NCBI RefSeq assembly: GCF_002080415.1
Contig: NZ_CP020474.1
Location: 3,671,501 to 3,735,500, forward strand
Length of the DNA: 64,000 nucleotides
Source: Roseovarius mucosus
GTDB lineage: Bacteria; Pseudomonadota; Alphaproteobacteria; Rhodobacterales; Rhodobacteraceae
Reading direction: 5' to 3'
Part shown: positions 1 to 8,003 of the stretch, piece by piece
How the letters are laid out: every line of letters starts with the position of its first letter
Position numbering within the stretch: position 1 is the stretch's first letter
Made by a program: the position numbers and the translations under genes
The notes under the pieces: model-generated
Databases searched by the model: none
What the model saw: only the letters and a program-made list of their open reading frames with translations
What the model was told of the DNA's origin: nothing

Positions 1-991
1 TGAAGGATTGGCAGACGAGATCGGCATCGGATTTCTTGACCGCGTCGCCCACGTCGTCATGCACCTCGGCCTGAGACCGGCTGGAGCCATTGTCGGTGGT
101 CATGGTCTGCGACAGCACGATTTTCGAGATGGCGGCATCCATCGTGTCGTGCAGCTTCTGGTAATCAAGAGAGCTGGCACCTGCGGGTGCAGATAAAAGC
201 TCGATATCCATGCCCTCGGGGATGATGATCCCGGCCTCCGAGCGGATGGCCAGAACCGCCTCGAGCAGGGTCTTTTGCTCTTCCTCCGTCGCCTGCGCGG
301 GATATTTGCCGCGCGCGGTCGGCATGCCGAATTTGTCGAGGGCGATGAGCCAGAGCTTCAGACCGTTGCGCTTGAACCAGACCGGCCAATAGAGCCAATG
401 CGCGAGACCCAGCCCGTAAGGCTCGTCGTCGTGATCAGCCCCTGTCGAGAAGACCCAGAACTTCTCGGGCGGCATTTCCTCGCCGGTCAGCATGTTTGAG
501 AGGGTCAAAAGGCGCAACCCGCAATCCTCGTCAAAGCGAAACCGCACCCGGTCGCGCACGCGGATTTCTTCCCAGCCCCAGAGCCGCCCGTCGCGCCGAT
601 ACATCTGTTCGGCGACGGAATAGCCATAGAAGAGGCCCCAGAGCATTTTCTCGGTCAGGCGGTCGAATTTCAGGCCCGCGAGTTCCTCCCGCAGCCAGTC
701 GGCCGCGCGCTTGCCTGCCGCCGTGTCCTCGCCCGGTACCACCTCCCATTCCCGGCTGGTCACGGCCGAGATGCGTTGCGTCATCACCGATTTGACCTGC
801 GGGTCTGTCAGGATGGGCTTGTAGATGTCGAAACTGCCGCCGCCCCGTGTGCGCAGGATCGGATCTGTCGGCTCGAGCAGCGGGCCGATCCACGGACGGG
901 TGATGTCACGCCCGCCCTGAATGCCCGCGAGCTCCATCGGGTTGCGCATCCGCACCGACCGCAGCCGCATGGTGCTGGTCTTTCTCGCCAT
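1..991 (-). CDS. Mu gp29-like portal protein (DUF935), partial
   Basis: The first 330 residues are present and the frame runs off the left edge without a stop. It starts at ATG 991, one base after the terminase stop. The translation resembles DUF935 portals of Mu-like phages: a basic start with MARKTSTMRLR, a segment with DPQVKSVMTQRISAVTSREW, a WGLFYGYSVAEQMY segment, and later the GIIIPEGMDIELL and TDNGSSRSQAEVH segments typical of the family. The portal forms the dodecameric ring through which terminase packages DNA into the prohead. Position directly after the large terminase gene supports the call. The C-terminal third and the following F and capsid genes are not in the window. Confidence 0.9.
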   Translation of the reverse strand, partial: MARKTSTMRLRSVRMRNPMELAGIQGGRDITRPWIGPLLEPTDPILRTRGGGSFDIYKPILTDPQVKSVMTQRISAVTSREWEVVPGEDTAAGKRAADWLREELAGLKFDRLTEKMLWGLFYGYSVAEQMYRRDGRLWGWEEIRVRDRVRFRFDEDCGLRLLTLSNMLTGEEMPPEKFWVFSTGADHDDEPYGLGLAHWLYWPVWFKRNGLKLWLIALDKFGMPTARGKYPAQATEEEQKTLLEAVLAIRSEAGIIIPEGMDIELLSAPAGASSLDYQKLHDTMDAAISKIVLSQTMTTDNGSSRSQAEVHDDVGDAVKKSDADLVCQSF

Positions 992-992
992 C

Positions 993-2633
993 TCAGAATC
1001 CTCCGAAATCCAAGCCACCCCGGCCCCGGGCAAAGCCCATGCGCCGCCCGCCCAAGGGGCTGGTGAAGTCTTGAGCCGTCAAAGCGGTGCGCGGCCCGGT
1101 CGATTGAAACTCCATCGGCACCACGTCCTGATTGCTCGCATACCAGGCGAGCGCGCCTGCAATGGCGCTGTCGCCGTGCCGGTCGAGCCCGTCTGAGCCC
1201 TTGAAGCGGAAATTCTCGGGCACGCGGATGATGCCGTTTGTGTATTGCAGCGCCTGGTGGTCGCGCAGCACGTCCTCATGGGCGGGCAGAACGATGGTGC
1301 GATCCGAGAAAGCCTCGATATAGGGGGGCATCTCGAGCTCGTACCATTGGCGCGTGAAGGAGACTTCGACGATCCGCTCGCCGTAGCGTTGGGCCGCGAC
1401 CTCGGCGAGATAGGCCCCATTGCCGGTGCGGTCCATCGCGCCCTTGTAGAAATTAGGCAGCCGGTCGAGCAGCCAGAAGAGCACATCACGCTGCTGATCG
1501 AAGGGGATGTTGCGCAGCTCGACAATGAGCTTGGTGCGCCGCGTGAGATCGACGCCCTGCTCGAGAATGATGATGTCGGTGGCGTCGCCTGAGCGCGCAA
1601 AGTCCTCGCCCATGAAATGCGGGCGGGTTGGGTCGAGGGTTTTAAGCACCGGTTCAAGGTGGGTTTTACACCAGGCTTCAGCAGCGGCCTTGCGCACGGG
1701 TTCGTCGGCGTTCTTGAAGCTGTCGGGCTGCGTCCAGCGATGGAACGGGATGCCCTTGGCCATGCAGGCCTCGATCTGCACGCGGGTGAGGGCCGCGCCT
1801 TCCATCTCGGCCGGTTCCGCATCAAGCTCCTGGCGCATGGCGGCCTCGCGCGCGCCGTAAGCGCGGCGCACGGTGGCCTCCCACGCGGCCTCGGCTTCCG
1901 GCGTCCAGGTCTTGCCCTGCATCATGCAGACGCGTTTATAGAGCCCGTTGGCGACCGCGTCGCCGAAGGTGTAGCGATGCACCGCAAAGCCGTTCTTGCC
2001 CGCGCGCGCCTCGCGGATGAGTTCGTTGAAGGCGTTGAGATAGCCGTTATGGGTCGAGATGATCCGGACCTTGCCACCCCAGATCAGCATCGCGTTCACG
2101 GCGTCGATCACCTCGCGCACGTCTTTGTGGAACGCGGCCTCGTCGATCACCACGGTGCCCTGAAGGCCCCGGATATTGGCGGGGTTGGAGCTGAGCGCCT
2201 CAACCCGGAACCCGGAGGCAAAGCGCACCCGGTAGGCCGAGATGAACTTGGTGGTGCCGTCGGGCTGTTGATCCTCGAAGAGAAACTCCTCGATAGGGTG
2301 CGCCGCCCCGGCAATCACCCGCGCGAAATGCGCCACATAGCCGATGGCCTCGCGGCCCTTGTCCTTGGTGTCGCCGATGTAAAAGCAATTCTGCCCGCCC
2401 GCGCCGCGCGCGGCGGCGGCAATCAACGCGCAGCCCAGCATCTCGGCAAAGGTGATGCCGGTGCGGCGGCCCTTTTCGCAGACCTTGAGGTCGCTCTCGT
2501 CGGCGAGCCAAGAGCGTTGATGCGCCATCAGGATGCCGTCCGCGAGCGGATCGAGGCTCTCGGGGATCTCCGAGCCGCGCGGCAATTCCTCGGGCAGGGC
2601 GTCGGGGTCGCGGGTGAGGACGGGGGCGATCAC
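993..2633 (-). CDS. Mu gp28-like terminase large subunit
   Basis: This 546-residue ATPase/nuclease powers DNA packaging. A Walker A-like motif is seen at about residues 53-61 (CEKGRRTGIT) and Walker B with the catalytic Glu at 161-168 (VVIDEAAF), followed by the STHNGY coupling motif near 194. The C-terminal nuclease half has acidic residues around DFARSGDATD and the terminal HGDSAIAGALAW segment typical of RNase H-fold terminases. Its ATG at 2633 overlaps the DUF3486 stop by 4 bases, and it is followed after one base by the portal gene. Mu-like terminases lack a cos or pac step because packaging starts at the phage left end in host DNA. Confidence 0.93.
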   Translation of the reverse strand: MIAPVLTRDPDALPEELPRGSEIPESLDPLADGILMAHQRSWLADESDLKVCEKGRRTGITFAEMLGCALIAAAARGAGGQNCFYIGDTKDKGREAIGYVAHFARVIAGAAHPIEEFLFEDQQPDGTTKFISAYRVRFASGFRVEALSSNPANIRGLQGTVVIDEAAFHKDVREVIDAVNAMLIWGGKVRIISTHNGYLNAFNELIREARAGKNGFAVHRYTFGDAVANGLYKRVCMMQGKTWTPEAEAAWEATVRRAYGAREAAMRQELDAEPAEMEGAALTRVQIEACMAKGIPFHRWTQPDSFKNADEPVRKAAAEAWCKTHLEPVLKTLDPTRPHFMGEDFARSGDATDIIILEQGVDLTRRTKLIVELRNIPFDQQRDVLFWLLDRLPNFYKGAMDRTGNGAYLAEVAAQRYGERIVEVSFTRQWYELEMPPYIEAFSDRTIVLPAHEDVLRDHQALQYTNGIIRVPENFRFKGSDGLDRHGDSAIAGALAWYASNQDVVPMEFQSTGPRTALTAQDFTSPLGGRRMGFARGRGGLDFGGF

Positions 2634-3199
2634 GCGCGCACTCCCAGAAACTCCCGCCGCAGCTTGCCGATGACGTCGCTGGAAAGCCCCAGTTCATCGC
2701 GGGCGCTGTCCAGCGCCTCGACGGCATTGGCGCGTTCTTCGGCGGCGATGCGGGCGCGTTCCTTGACCATGAGCTGCTCGCGAATGCCCGCGCTCGACAT
2801 GATGTCCTTCATCATCTTGCCCAAGAAATGTAGCTCGCGCGGATCGATATCCTCGCCCTCCTTGGTCATCTGCGATTTAAGAACCTTGAAGGCCACGCTT
2901 GTCATCATCTGGAAAAGAACGCGGTGCCGGTCGGCCTCCTCCGAGAGGTCATTGTCGGCCAGCCACTGGCTGGCCCATGCCCCGGCCTCGTTCTGCAGCT
3001 TGACGAACTGCTCGTATTCCTGACCGTAGGCATGCAGGGCGCTCTTGCCGATGCGCAGCTCGAGCCCGTCTTCCGCGAGGCGGAAGTTCAATTCTTCGGC
3101 CAGTTCCTCGTAGCCGTGAAAACCCTTGGCTTTCCACCAGTCATGCAGCCACTGGCGCAGCTCGGGCGGCAACAGCTCGACCTTGCGGGGTGGGGGCAT
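2630..3199 (-). CDS. DUF3486 protein, Mu gp27-like putative small terminase
   Basis: A 189-residue protein starting MPPPRKVELLPPELRQWL. This N-terminal helix-turn-helix region followed by a long helical C-terminus matches the DUF3486 family. Members sit just before the large terminase in Mu-like phages and are thought to be the small terminase or DNA-recognition subunit. I chose ATG 3199 over an upstream in-frame start at 3304 because it gives the family N-terminus and begins one base after the stop of the preceding gene. The stop overlaps the terminase start by 4 bases. The functional assignment rests on position and family, not on direct motifs. Confidence 0.85.
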   Translation of the reverse strand: MPPPRKVELLPPELRQWLHDWWKAKGFHGYEELAEELNFRLAEDGLELRIGKSALHAYGQEYEQFVKLQNEAGAWASQWLADNDLSEEADRHRVLFQMMTSVAFKVLKSQMTKEGEDIDPRELHFLGKMMKDIMSSAGIREQLMVKERARIAAEERANAVEALDSARDELGLSSDVIGKLRREFLGVRA

Positions 3200-3200
3200 G

Positions 3201-3503
3201 TCAGAGCCTCCGCGCGCTTGGACGCTGGATCTCCGGATGCACGGCCTCGCCGCGCGCGACCTCGATGCCACGCCGGGTGGCCTCGGCAATGACGAAGTCG
3301 CCATGGTCGGCTACGGTGACCATGCCCACCTCCTGCAACCATGCCAGTTCGGTGGTCACCTGGTCAAAGGTGGAGCCGACGCCCACGCCATTGAGCACGT
3401 CGCGCAGGATCGACGCATTGGCAGTATAGCCCGAGACCTGTTCGAGATGCCGCAGGATCGCGAGGCGGCGGTGTTTGCGCAGGGTTGCTTGATAATCGCT
3501 CAC
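3201..3503 (-). CDS. Small winged-helix phage protein (Mu gp26-like)
   Basis: A 100-residue protein beginning MSDYQATLRKHRRLAILRHL. The predicted fold is a winged helix: a recognition-helix region around VGSTFDQVTTELAWL and a hairpin with the VTVADHGDFVIAEAT pattern. It resembles the small ArsR-like or VpaChn25_0724-type proteins found between DUF2730 and DUF3486 genes in Mu-like phages. Its role in Mu (gene 26) is unknown. The start overlaps the previous gene by 4 bases (ATGA), consistent with coupled translation in the packaging operon. Confidence 0.75.
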   Translation of the reverse strand: MSDYQATLRKHRRLAILRHLEQVSGYTANASILRDVLNGVGVGSTFDQVTTELAWLQEVGMVTVADHGDFVIAEATRRGIEVARGEAVHPEIQRPSARRL

Positions 3504-3844
3504 TTCTTGCCTCCATCGAGCAGGTGTTGTTCGTGGCGTGACACGATGGCCTCGAGCCGGGCGGTGATCATCGCGTTGCCCTCCATGACGGCGGCCATCT
3601 TCTCCATCGACCCGGTTTGTCTGACCAGCTCGAGTTGAAGCGCGTGCATGTCATCCTTGCCCGGCATGTTCTGCACCGCCTGTTCGAGCCGGGAAATCCG
3701 GGCTTCGTGCCGGTCCATCCGCTCGTGGCCTTCCGCGAGGGTTTCGTCCAGGTCTTTGCGGCGCGTGGCGATGAATGTGTAAAGCGCCACGAGCATCGGG
3801 AAGACGACACCCAGCCCTTTCCAGAAGAGGTCCCAATCCATCAT
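3500..3844 (-). CDS. DUF2730 membrane/coiled-coil protein (Mu gp25-like)
   Basis: A 114-residue protein with one N-terminal transmembrane helix (about residues 8-26, GLGVVFPMLVALYTFIA) and a long charged coiled coil (about 30-105) with heptads such as RMDRHEARISRLEQAV. This is the DUF2730 (Mu gp25) architecture, a small membrane-anchored coiled coil of unknown function next to lysis genes; a spanin-like or lysis accessory role is plausible but unproven. Two ATG codons in tandem (3844 and 3841) can serve as start. The first overlaps the holin stop by 4 bases. Confidence 0.78.
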   Translation of the reverse strand: MMDWDLFWKGLGVVFPMLVALYTFIATRRKDLDETLAEGHERMDRHEARISRLEQAVQNMPGKDDMHALQLELVRQTGSMEKMAAVMEGNAMITARLEAIVSRHEQHLLDGGKK

Positions 3845-4413
3845 GCCGCGCGCTTCCAGTCGTCGAGCGCCGGGTTGTCGGTTACGTCCACGGCGGCCAA
3901 GGCGACCTCGGCATCTGGTCCGGTATCGGCCGCACCCGGACTGTCATGGCGTAGCGCCTGCAATTGGGAGACGCTGCGCGCCACTTGCGGGGCCTGCGCG
4001 ATGATCCGCGCGGCTTCCTTTTGCATCGCGGTTCCCCGGAACTTGTGCAGCTCGCGCGCGCCAAAGTAGAAGGCGACAATGGCCCCCATCAGCGCCCAGA
4101 GCGGTTCAGGCACGAGGGCGAGGCCTGTCATCCGCTCGGCAAACCAGATCGGGTCTGACATGGCCGACCAGAAAAGGAAAAGGCAGCCAAAGGCCATGGC
4201 CGGGCGCGGCAGGCGGTTGAGACCGTCCACGAACTGCCCCCAAAGACCGGGCGCGCCGGTGAACTCCGCCGCCATTTGGGCAAGGGCCGCTTGCTGAAAC
4301 GCGGCCTCCCGCATATCCGCCTTTTCGGCATTGGGCCGAAAGATCTCGGCCGTCTCGGCAATCACATTGCGCCCGCCGCCAAAGAGCGCCCCCAGAAACT
4401 TGATCAGCCCCAT
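3841..4413 (-). CDS. 3TM holin, gene-transfer-agent type
   Basis: A 190-residue protein with an amphipathic N-terminus (MGLIKFLGALFGGG) and hydrophobic segments at roughly residues 70-90 (PAMAFGCLFLFWSAM) and 103-120 (EPLWALMGAIVAFYFGAREL), followed by a charged tail of about 65 residues. This matches the 3TM holin family used for gene transfer agent release in Rhodobacterales. It would permeabilise the inner membrane so that the muramidase encoded just upstream can reach peptidoglycan. The start overlaps the muramidase gene by 10 bases, so the two form a lysis cassette. Confidence 0.85.
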   Translation of the reverse strand: MGLIKFLGALFGGGRNVIAETAEIFRPNAEKADMREAAFQQAALAQMAAEFTGAPGLWGQFVDGLNRLPRPAMAFGCLFLFWSAMSDPIWFAERMTGLALVPEPLWALMGAIVAFYFGARELHKFRGTAMQKEAARIIAQAPQVARSVSQLQALRHDSPGAADTGPDAEVALAAVDVTDNPALDDWKRAA

Positions 4414-5015
4414 GATGCCACCCTCTCTTTGAAATCTGCGTCCGTCATGCGGTAGCGCGCCGACATGAATTCCTCGGCGCGCCTGATCCAGCCGCCTTTG
4501 CCGCCCGCGCGAGAGCGTGCGAACTTGCGGCTTGCGGGCCGCGCATCGGCGAGGCGCAGGTAGTAATTGCGCCGGGCGATGGCATAGGCGTCGGCGATAT
4601 GGGCCGGGGCCGCGTTATGGGCGGCGCGCACCGCGCGCAAAGTGGCCGGGCCGATCACGCCGTCGACCGTCGCGGGAAACCCCATGTCAGTTACGAGGCG
4701 CTGCAGGATTTTCACGGCATTGGAGCCTGCGTTGACCTGCATGTCGAAGACGCTCGCCTGCAGCGCCTCGGGCAGTTCCGCGATGCGCGGCCGCACGAAG
4801 TAATGCTCGATGAAGATGTCGACGGCGCGGGCGCGGGTCATGAGGCGCACATCGGCCACGTCCACGTCGCCATCCCGGTCGAGATCAAGGCCCAAGCTGC
4901 GCATGGTGTGGATCGTGACGCCAAAGTTGGTGGCCCCGCCGGGGTCGGCGGGGTCATTCACGAAGCCGCCTTCGCGGGCGACAATCTCTTCGGCAATGGT
5001 TCGGACTGTTTGCAT
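4404..5015 (-). CDS. Holin-associated N-acetylmuramidase (GH108 endolysin)
   Basis: A 203-residue peptidoglycan hydrolase. The N-terminal family signature is clear: catalytic Glu15 in AREGGFVNDPADPGGATNFG, followed by GVT. The middle has the FDMQVNAGSNAVKILQRL and DGVIGPATLRAV segments of the GH108/PG-binding-3 pair. There is no signal peptide, so export must depend on the holin encoded next. An odd point is an EF-hand or dockerin-like loop at residues 44-56 (DLDRDGDVDVADV) just after the catalytic segment, giving a potential calcium site. It begins about 40 bases after the Mor-like gene and overlaps the holin gene. Confidence 0.92.
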   Translation of the reverse strand: MQTVRTIAEEIVAREGGFVNDPADPGGATNFGVTIHTMRSLGLDLDRDGDVDVADVRLMTRARAVDIFIEHYFVRPRIAELPEALQASVFDMQVNAGSNAVKILQRLVTDMGFPATVDGVIGPATLRAVRAAHNAAPAHIADAYAIARRNYYLRLADARPASRKFARSRAGGKGGWIRRAEEFMSARYRMTDADFKERVASWG

Positions 5016-5056
5016 GGGTGCCCCCTTTCCCGTCAGGATAAAGGGGGACGCACAGC

Positions 5057-5446
5057 TTATTCAGATGAAGCCCTTCGCATGACCTTGAGGAGGGGTGGTT
5101 CTTCCTCCTCTGCCAGCGCTGCCTTGACCTGCAAAACGCGGCGGGCGGTCACGCCAAAGCGGTTGGCCAGTTCATTGACCGGCGTATCCGGGGCCTCGCG
5201 CAGCGCGTGTCTGAGGCCATCTCGGGTCTGCGCCCGAATGGAGGGCACGTCCACGTAGTCACCAGCGTAGCGGTCGGAAATCCATCTGGCAATATCCGGC
5301 CCTCCGAGCGCCGTCAGCTGGCTTTTGGTCCTTGGCGTGCCGGGCACATAAAGGCGCATGCCGCTTGCACGGTGCAAGAAACGCTCGACCGGGGCGTCGC
5401 CCAGATCGGTGCGCATCTCGTCGACCCAGAGAGGATCATTCTCCAT
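5057..5446 (-). CDS. Mor/C-like transcriptional activator of middle or late phage genes
   Basis: A 129-residue protein sitting between GemA and the lysozyme, the place occupied by Mor and C in Mu. The middle has the conserved Mor-type strand and turn (SGMRLYVPGTP) followed by a helical dimerisation part (DIARWISDRYAG), and the C-terminus carries a helix-turn-helix (TPVNELANRFGVTARRVLQVKAAL). Mor-family dimers bind promoters lacking a good -35 element and recruit RNA polymerase. It likely turns on the downstream lysis, packaging and head genes. Only one such gene is visible, so separate middle and late activators are not evident. Confidence 0.75.
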   Translation of the reverse strand: MENDPLWVDEMRTDLGDAPVERFLHRASGMRLYVPGTPRTKSQLTALGGPDIARWISDRYAGDYVDVPSIRAQTRDGLRHALREAPDTPVNELANRFGVTARRVLQVKAALAEEEEPPLLKVMRRASSE

Positions 5447-5455
5447 CGGGCTTCT

Positions 5456-5908
5456 TCACCGGCGGTGATCCTCCCAGTCGAAGTCGATGTTTTGACGATG
5501 GCCCCACGTTTTGAGGGCCTGAATGACGGCGTCGATCTGTTCCCACGCGCGCAGCATGTCGACATCGGCTGGGACCGATCCCCAGACGCCTCCGAACCGC
5601 GCGCGGATGAACTTGTTGAGCCCGGCGCGGGAGGGATCGCGCAGCGCGCCCGATTGCCCGAGCTTGCGCCAAAGCACATGGATCATGCGCAGGTCGGCGC
5701 GGGGTGCGGGCTTGTGGCGCGGATTGCGGGGTTTGTCCTCGAACCCCGCCTGCTTCAGACGGTTGACGACGAGCTTCAACTCGCCGTCGTTCATGTCGCG
5801 CAAGGAGGCCTTGCCGGTGACGCTGACCTGCAAATCCCGGCGCGCGTCCTCGTCGAGGCCCAATTGGCGGCAGGCGGCGAAGATCAGCTGTTGCAGGGCG
5901 CGGTTCAT
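5456..5908 (-). CDS. gemA: GemA-like protein (Mu gp16, DUF1018)
   Basis: A 150-residue protein starting MNRALQQLIFAACRQLGLDE. It carries the DUF1018 signature of GemA proteins: an N-terminal helical part with DARRDLQVSVTGKASLRDM, and the DLRMIHVLWRKLGQSGALRD segment in the C-terminal half. In Mu, GemA affects host gene expression and DNA topology or replication, but its mechanism is not settled. I use ATG 5908, four bases after the upstream stop, and reject a longer start at 5986 whose extension is antisense-like and lacks family similarity. Confidence 0.85.
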   Translation of the reverse strand: MNRALQQLIFAACRQLGLDEDARRDLQVSVTGKASLRDMNDGELKLVVNRLKQAGFEDKPRNPRHKPAPRADLRMIHVLWRKLGQSGALRDPSRAGLNKFIRARFGGVWGSVPADVDMLRAWEQIDAVIQALKTWGHRQNIDFDWEDHRR

Positions 5909-5912
5909 CGAC

Positions 5913-6563
5913 TCAGACCTTCGCCAGATCGATGGTGATCGGCTCCCAAGGTGCGTCATGCGCTGCCCGGTGCCAGCACCGCACATAGGTCTTGGAGCCG
6001 ACCGTGCGCATCGCGTCGCGGATCGCGTCCTGACCGCGTTTCCAGCGCGGATCGGTGCTGTCGCGGCGCAGGAGCATGAAAATCAGCGCTCGGTTGATCT
6101 GCCCCTGCTTGTCGGTGTTGAAGGCGTCGGCCACGAGGCCGCGCAGCTCGGCGCGCGCCTCGGCAGACCACTCATTCAGGCATTCGTCAAAGAGCTGCTT
6201 TGCCGTCTGCAACTCGGGGCCGAAGTCAATCCGGTCCGACACACGCACCTCGACCTTATAGAGCTGATCGACGCTCATCAGCGTCTTGTTGCCCTTCTTG
6301 CCGCCGATCCTGGCATCATATTCCTGCGCAAGTATCGCCTCGAATGCACCGATATCGTCGAAGGTATGTGCCTTGAAACGCTTGACTTGATCGGACAGCG
6401 GCAGGCCGTAGCTGACAATCTTGCGGACGGTCTCATCCTCGAGCATGTGCTGCGGCTTGATGGTCTCGAGCGGCTGCCAGCCGCCCCGGCCGTCGCCCAT
6501 ATAGATGTTTCCGTCAATCTCGCGGCGTCCGTCTGGGATGGAAAGGGGGGTGAATTCAGACAT
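5913..6563 (-). CDS. DUF3164 phage protein
   Basis: A 216-residue protein starting MSEFTPLSIPDGRREIDGN. It matches the DUF3164 family found in Mu-like phages, recognisable by the start with GNIYMGDGRGGWQPLE and the internal KRFKAHTFDDIGAFEAIL segment, and by the C-terminal half with KQGQINRALIFMLLRRDSTD. The function is unknown; position among early genes suggests a role in replication or host takeover. ATG 6563 is preferred because it has a good ribosome site (CAGGAG, 7 bases away) and starts just after the preceding stop. A longer start at 6683 would run through the upstream gene. Confidence 0.82.
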   Translation of the reverse strand: MSEFTPLSIPDGRREIDGNIYMGDGRGGWQPLETIKPQHMLEDETVRKIVSYGLPLSDQVKRFKAHTFDDIGAFEAILAQEYDARIGGKKGNKTLMSVDQLYKVEVRVSDRIDFGPELQTAKQLFDECLNEWSAEARAELRGLVADAFNTDKQGQINRALIFMLLRRDSTDPRWKRGQDAIRDAMRTVGSKTYVRCWHRAAHDAPWEPITIDLAKV

Positions 6564-6564
6564 T

Positions 6565-6765
6565 TTACTCTCCTGTTGAAGGGGGTGTTGAAAGGAGGCG
6601 CGGACCCACGCCATGCAGCGCGCAGACGGCGGCCATGGCGGTGATTTCGTCCATGGAGCAAAGCGTGCTACCGCGCGGGCCAAGCAGGTCCACCTTGGCC
6701 ACGCCCGAGGCTGCGAGGCGCAGCATTTCGTCGGGGTTCCAGCGGGCGATTTCGGGGGCGTTCAT
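6565..6765 (-). CDS. Small hypothetical phage protein
   Basis: A 66-residue protein (MNAPEIARWNPDEMLRLAAS start, STPPSTGE end) with no family I recognise. It is packed tightly: its start overlaps the upstream gene by 4 bases and its stop ends one base before the DUF3164 start. The last codons contain the sequence ACACCCCCTTCAACAGGA, which also supplies the ribosome site of the next gene and recurs before another phage gene at about 12.03 kb. The tight packing supports a real gene. Confidence 0.6.
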   Translation of the reverse strand: MNAPEIARWNPDEMLRLAASGVAKVDLLGPRGSTLCSMDEITAMAAVCALHGVGPRLLSTPPSTGE

Positions 6766-7112
6766 GGGTTGGTCTCCTTGTCGTCGAGAATGGCGTCGAT
6801 CAGATTGTCGCGGATCACGACGTCGAGGATGCGGACGGCGAGCGCCTTCGTTTCTATCCCGCGCGCGATGGCATGCGGTGCAAGCGCGGCGCGGGTCTCG
6901 GCGTTGAGCCGGGTCAGCTGTGCGCCCTGAGGCCCGCAGGGTTTGCCCGGTCGAACCGGTGGAAAAGCGGCCCCGTGACGGCGCAGGTAGTGCAGCACGG
7001 AGTGGACGCGCTGCGTCGTGACCCCGAGGCGGCGCGCGATCTCCGAGGCGGGCACCGCCTGCACCGCAAGCTCCGTCACAGGCGTATCAAGGCTGTCGTC
7101 ATGCCGCGTCAT
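6762..7112 (-). CDS. Small helix-turn-helix phage protein
   Basis: A 116-residue protein starting MTRHDDSLDTPVTELAVQAV. Residues 20-45 form a clear helix-turn-helix (ASEIARRLGVTTQRVHSVLHYL). The C-terminal half (TRAALAPHAIARGIETKALAVRILDVVIRDNLIDAILDD) looks like a helical dimerisation part. It is likely a DNA-binding regulator within the early operon; target unknown. The chosen ATG overlaps the previous gene by 14 bases; an upstream start at 7166 would overlap it by 68 and adds a low-complexity stretch. Confidence 0.65.
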   Translation of the reverse strand: MTRHDDSLDTPVTELAVQAVPASEIARRLGVTTQRVHSVLHYLRRHGAAFPPVRPGKPCGPQGAQLTRLNAETRAALAPHAIARGIETKALAVRILDVVIRDNLIDAILDDKETNP

Positions 7113-7473
7113 CGTCGGCCCCTTTGTGGATGGGGCACCGATTGCAGGCGCGGTACATGGATACACTGAGCGAGTTCACGTTTTCGAACTGCGCCGCTTT
7201 TCCGCGCCAACGGCGGCAGACCTGTTTGCCGATCTCGCCCAAGGCGGGGCAGTCGACCACTTCGCGCATGAAATGCCCGCGCACGAGGTCCTCGACGATG
7301 CTGGTGTCGGCTGGGTAGCGGTTGCGCAGGATGTTCGACACAAGCGTTGCGCTGCGTTCCATCTTGACCGCAACCTTGTTCTGGCTGGTCTCGTCGCAGG
7401 CACGCGCCAAGGCGGCCACCCAATCCGGCAAGGCGTCGCCCCAGAATTCGCGAGCGGTGTCACGCGCACTCAT
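7099..7473 (-). CDS. Putative phage transcriptional regulator with zinc-binding cysteines
   Basis: A 124-residue protein. A Cro-like HTH pattern is seen around residues 30-52 (NKVAVKMERSATLVSNILRNRYP), where a protein that loses its recognition pairing would abort. The C-terminal half has four cysteines arranged C-x10-C and C-x2-C (DCPALGEIGKQVC, then YRACNRCP), suggesting a zinc knuckle. Proteins of this type recur in the early region of Mu-like phages of alphaproteobacteria. The start overlaps the preceding gene by 4 bases. Function is inferred from the fold only. Confidence 0.65.
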   Translation of the reverse strand: MSARDTAREFWGDALPDWVAALARACDETSQNKVAVKMERSATLVSNILRNRYPADTSIVEDLVRGHFMREVVDCPALGEIGKQVCRRWRGKAAQFENVNSLSVSMYRACNRCPIHKGADDDAA

Positions 7474-8003
7474 GCTGCACCACCTTTCGCCGGGCTGAAG
7501 CCGCCGGTGTTGGGGTCAAGGATGCCCGCCAGACGCACCGGCTTGGGCGCGCGCGGGCCGGTATCCTCGACAAGGCGATAGAGCGCTTCGCGGCGACCGG
7601 GGATGGCCATTTCGACCACGCGCAGATGTTCGGAGGCCAAGAGTTGGCGGCAATAGGCGCGTGCCTTCTCGACGGTCACTTCGACGCCTCCTGCATTGGC
7701 ATGGGCTGCGATGTCGACGGGGCTGAAACTATGGCGCAGCGTGCGCATAGCGCGCCACATATTTCCCTCGGGTGTTGCCTCGCCAGAGACCGGCTGCGGG
7801 CCGGGCAGGGGGCGGCCTGTGGGGGCATACCAGCGTTTGCCATTGCGGGTGACGCGGCTCACGCGGATCTTGCCCGCGTCCCGCCAGTGGCGCAGGTAGC
7901 GCACGGCAGTCTCACGGCTGCAGCCGAGGTGGGACACGGCCTCCCAGTCAAACTCTTCAAGCTCGCGGACCTGCGTCCAAAGGCGATCAAAGAGGTCACT
8001 CAT
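7470..8003 (-). CDS. Winged-helix phage protein of unknown function
   Basis: A 177-residue protein. Residues 12-60 read as a winged helix (DWEAVSHLGCSRETAVRYLRHWRDAGKIRVSRVTRNGKRWY pattern in two parts), and a second HTH-like segment appears near residues 88-128 (HSFSPVDIAAHANAGG, then VEKARAYCRQLLASEHL). The C-terminus (LDPNTGGFSPAKGGAA) is proline and glycine-rich and likely disordered. It starts 4 bases inside the MuB gene end, so it is translationally coupled to it. Tandem winged helices suggest a DNA-binding role in early phage functions. Confidence 0.62.
   Translation of the reverse strand: MSDLFDRLWTQVRELEEFDWEAVSHLGCSRETAVRYLRHWRDAGKIRVSRVTRNGKRWYAPTGRPLPGPQPVSGEATPEGNMWRAMRTLRHSFSPVDIAAHANAGGVEVTVEKARAYCRQLLASEHLRVVEMAIPGRREALYRLVEDTGPRAPKPVRLAGILDPNTGGFSPAKGGAA

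Noticed and set aside
1617-3023. 468-codon plus-strand frame over the terminase gene
   Set aside because: Shadow of the terminase and DUF3486 genes; no motifs.
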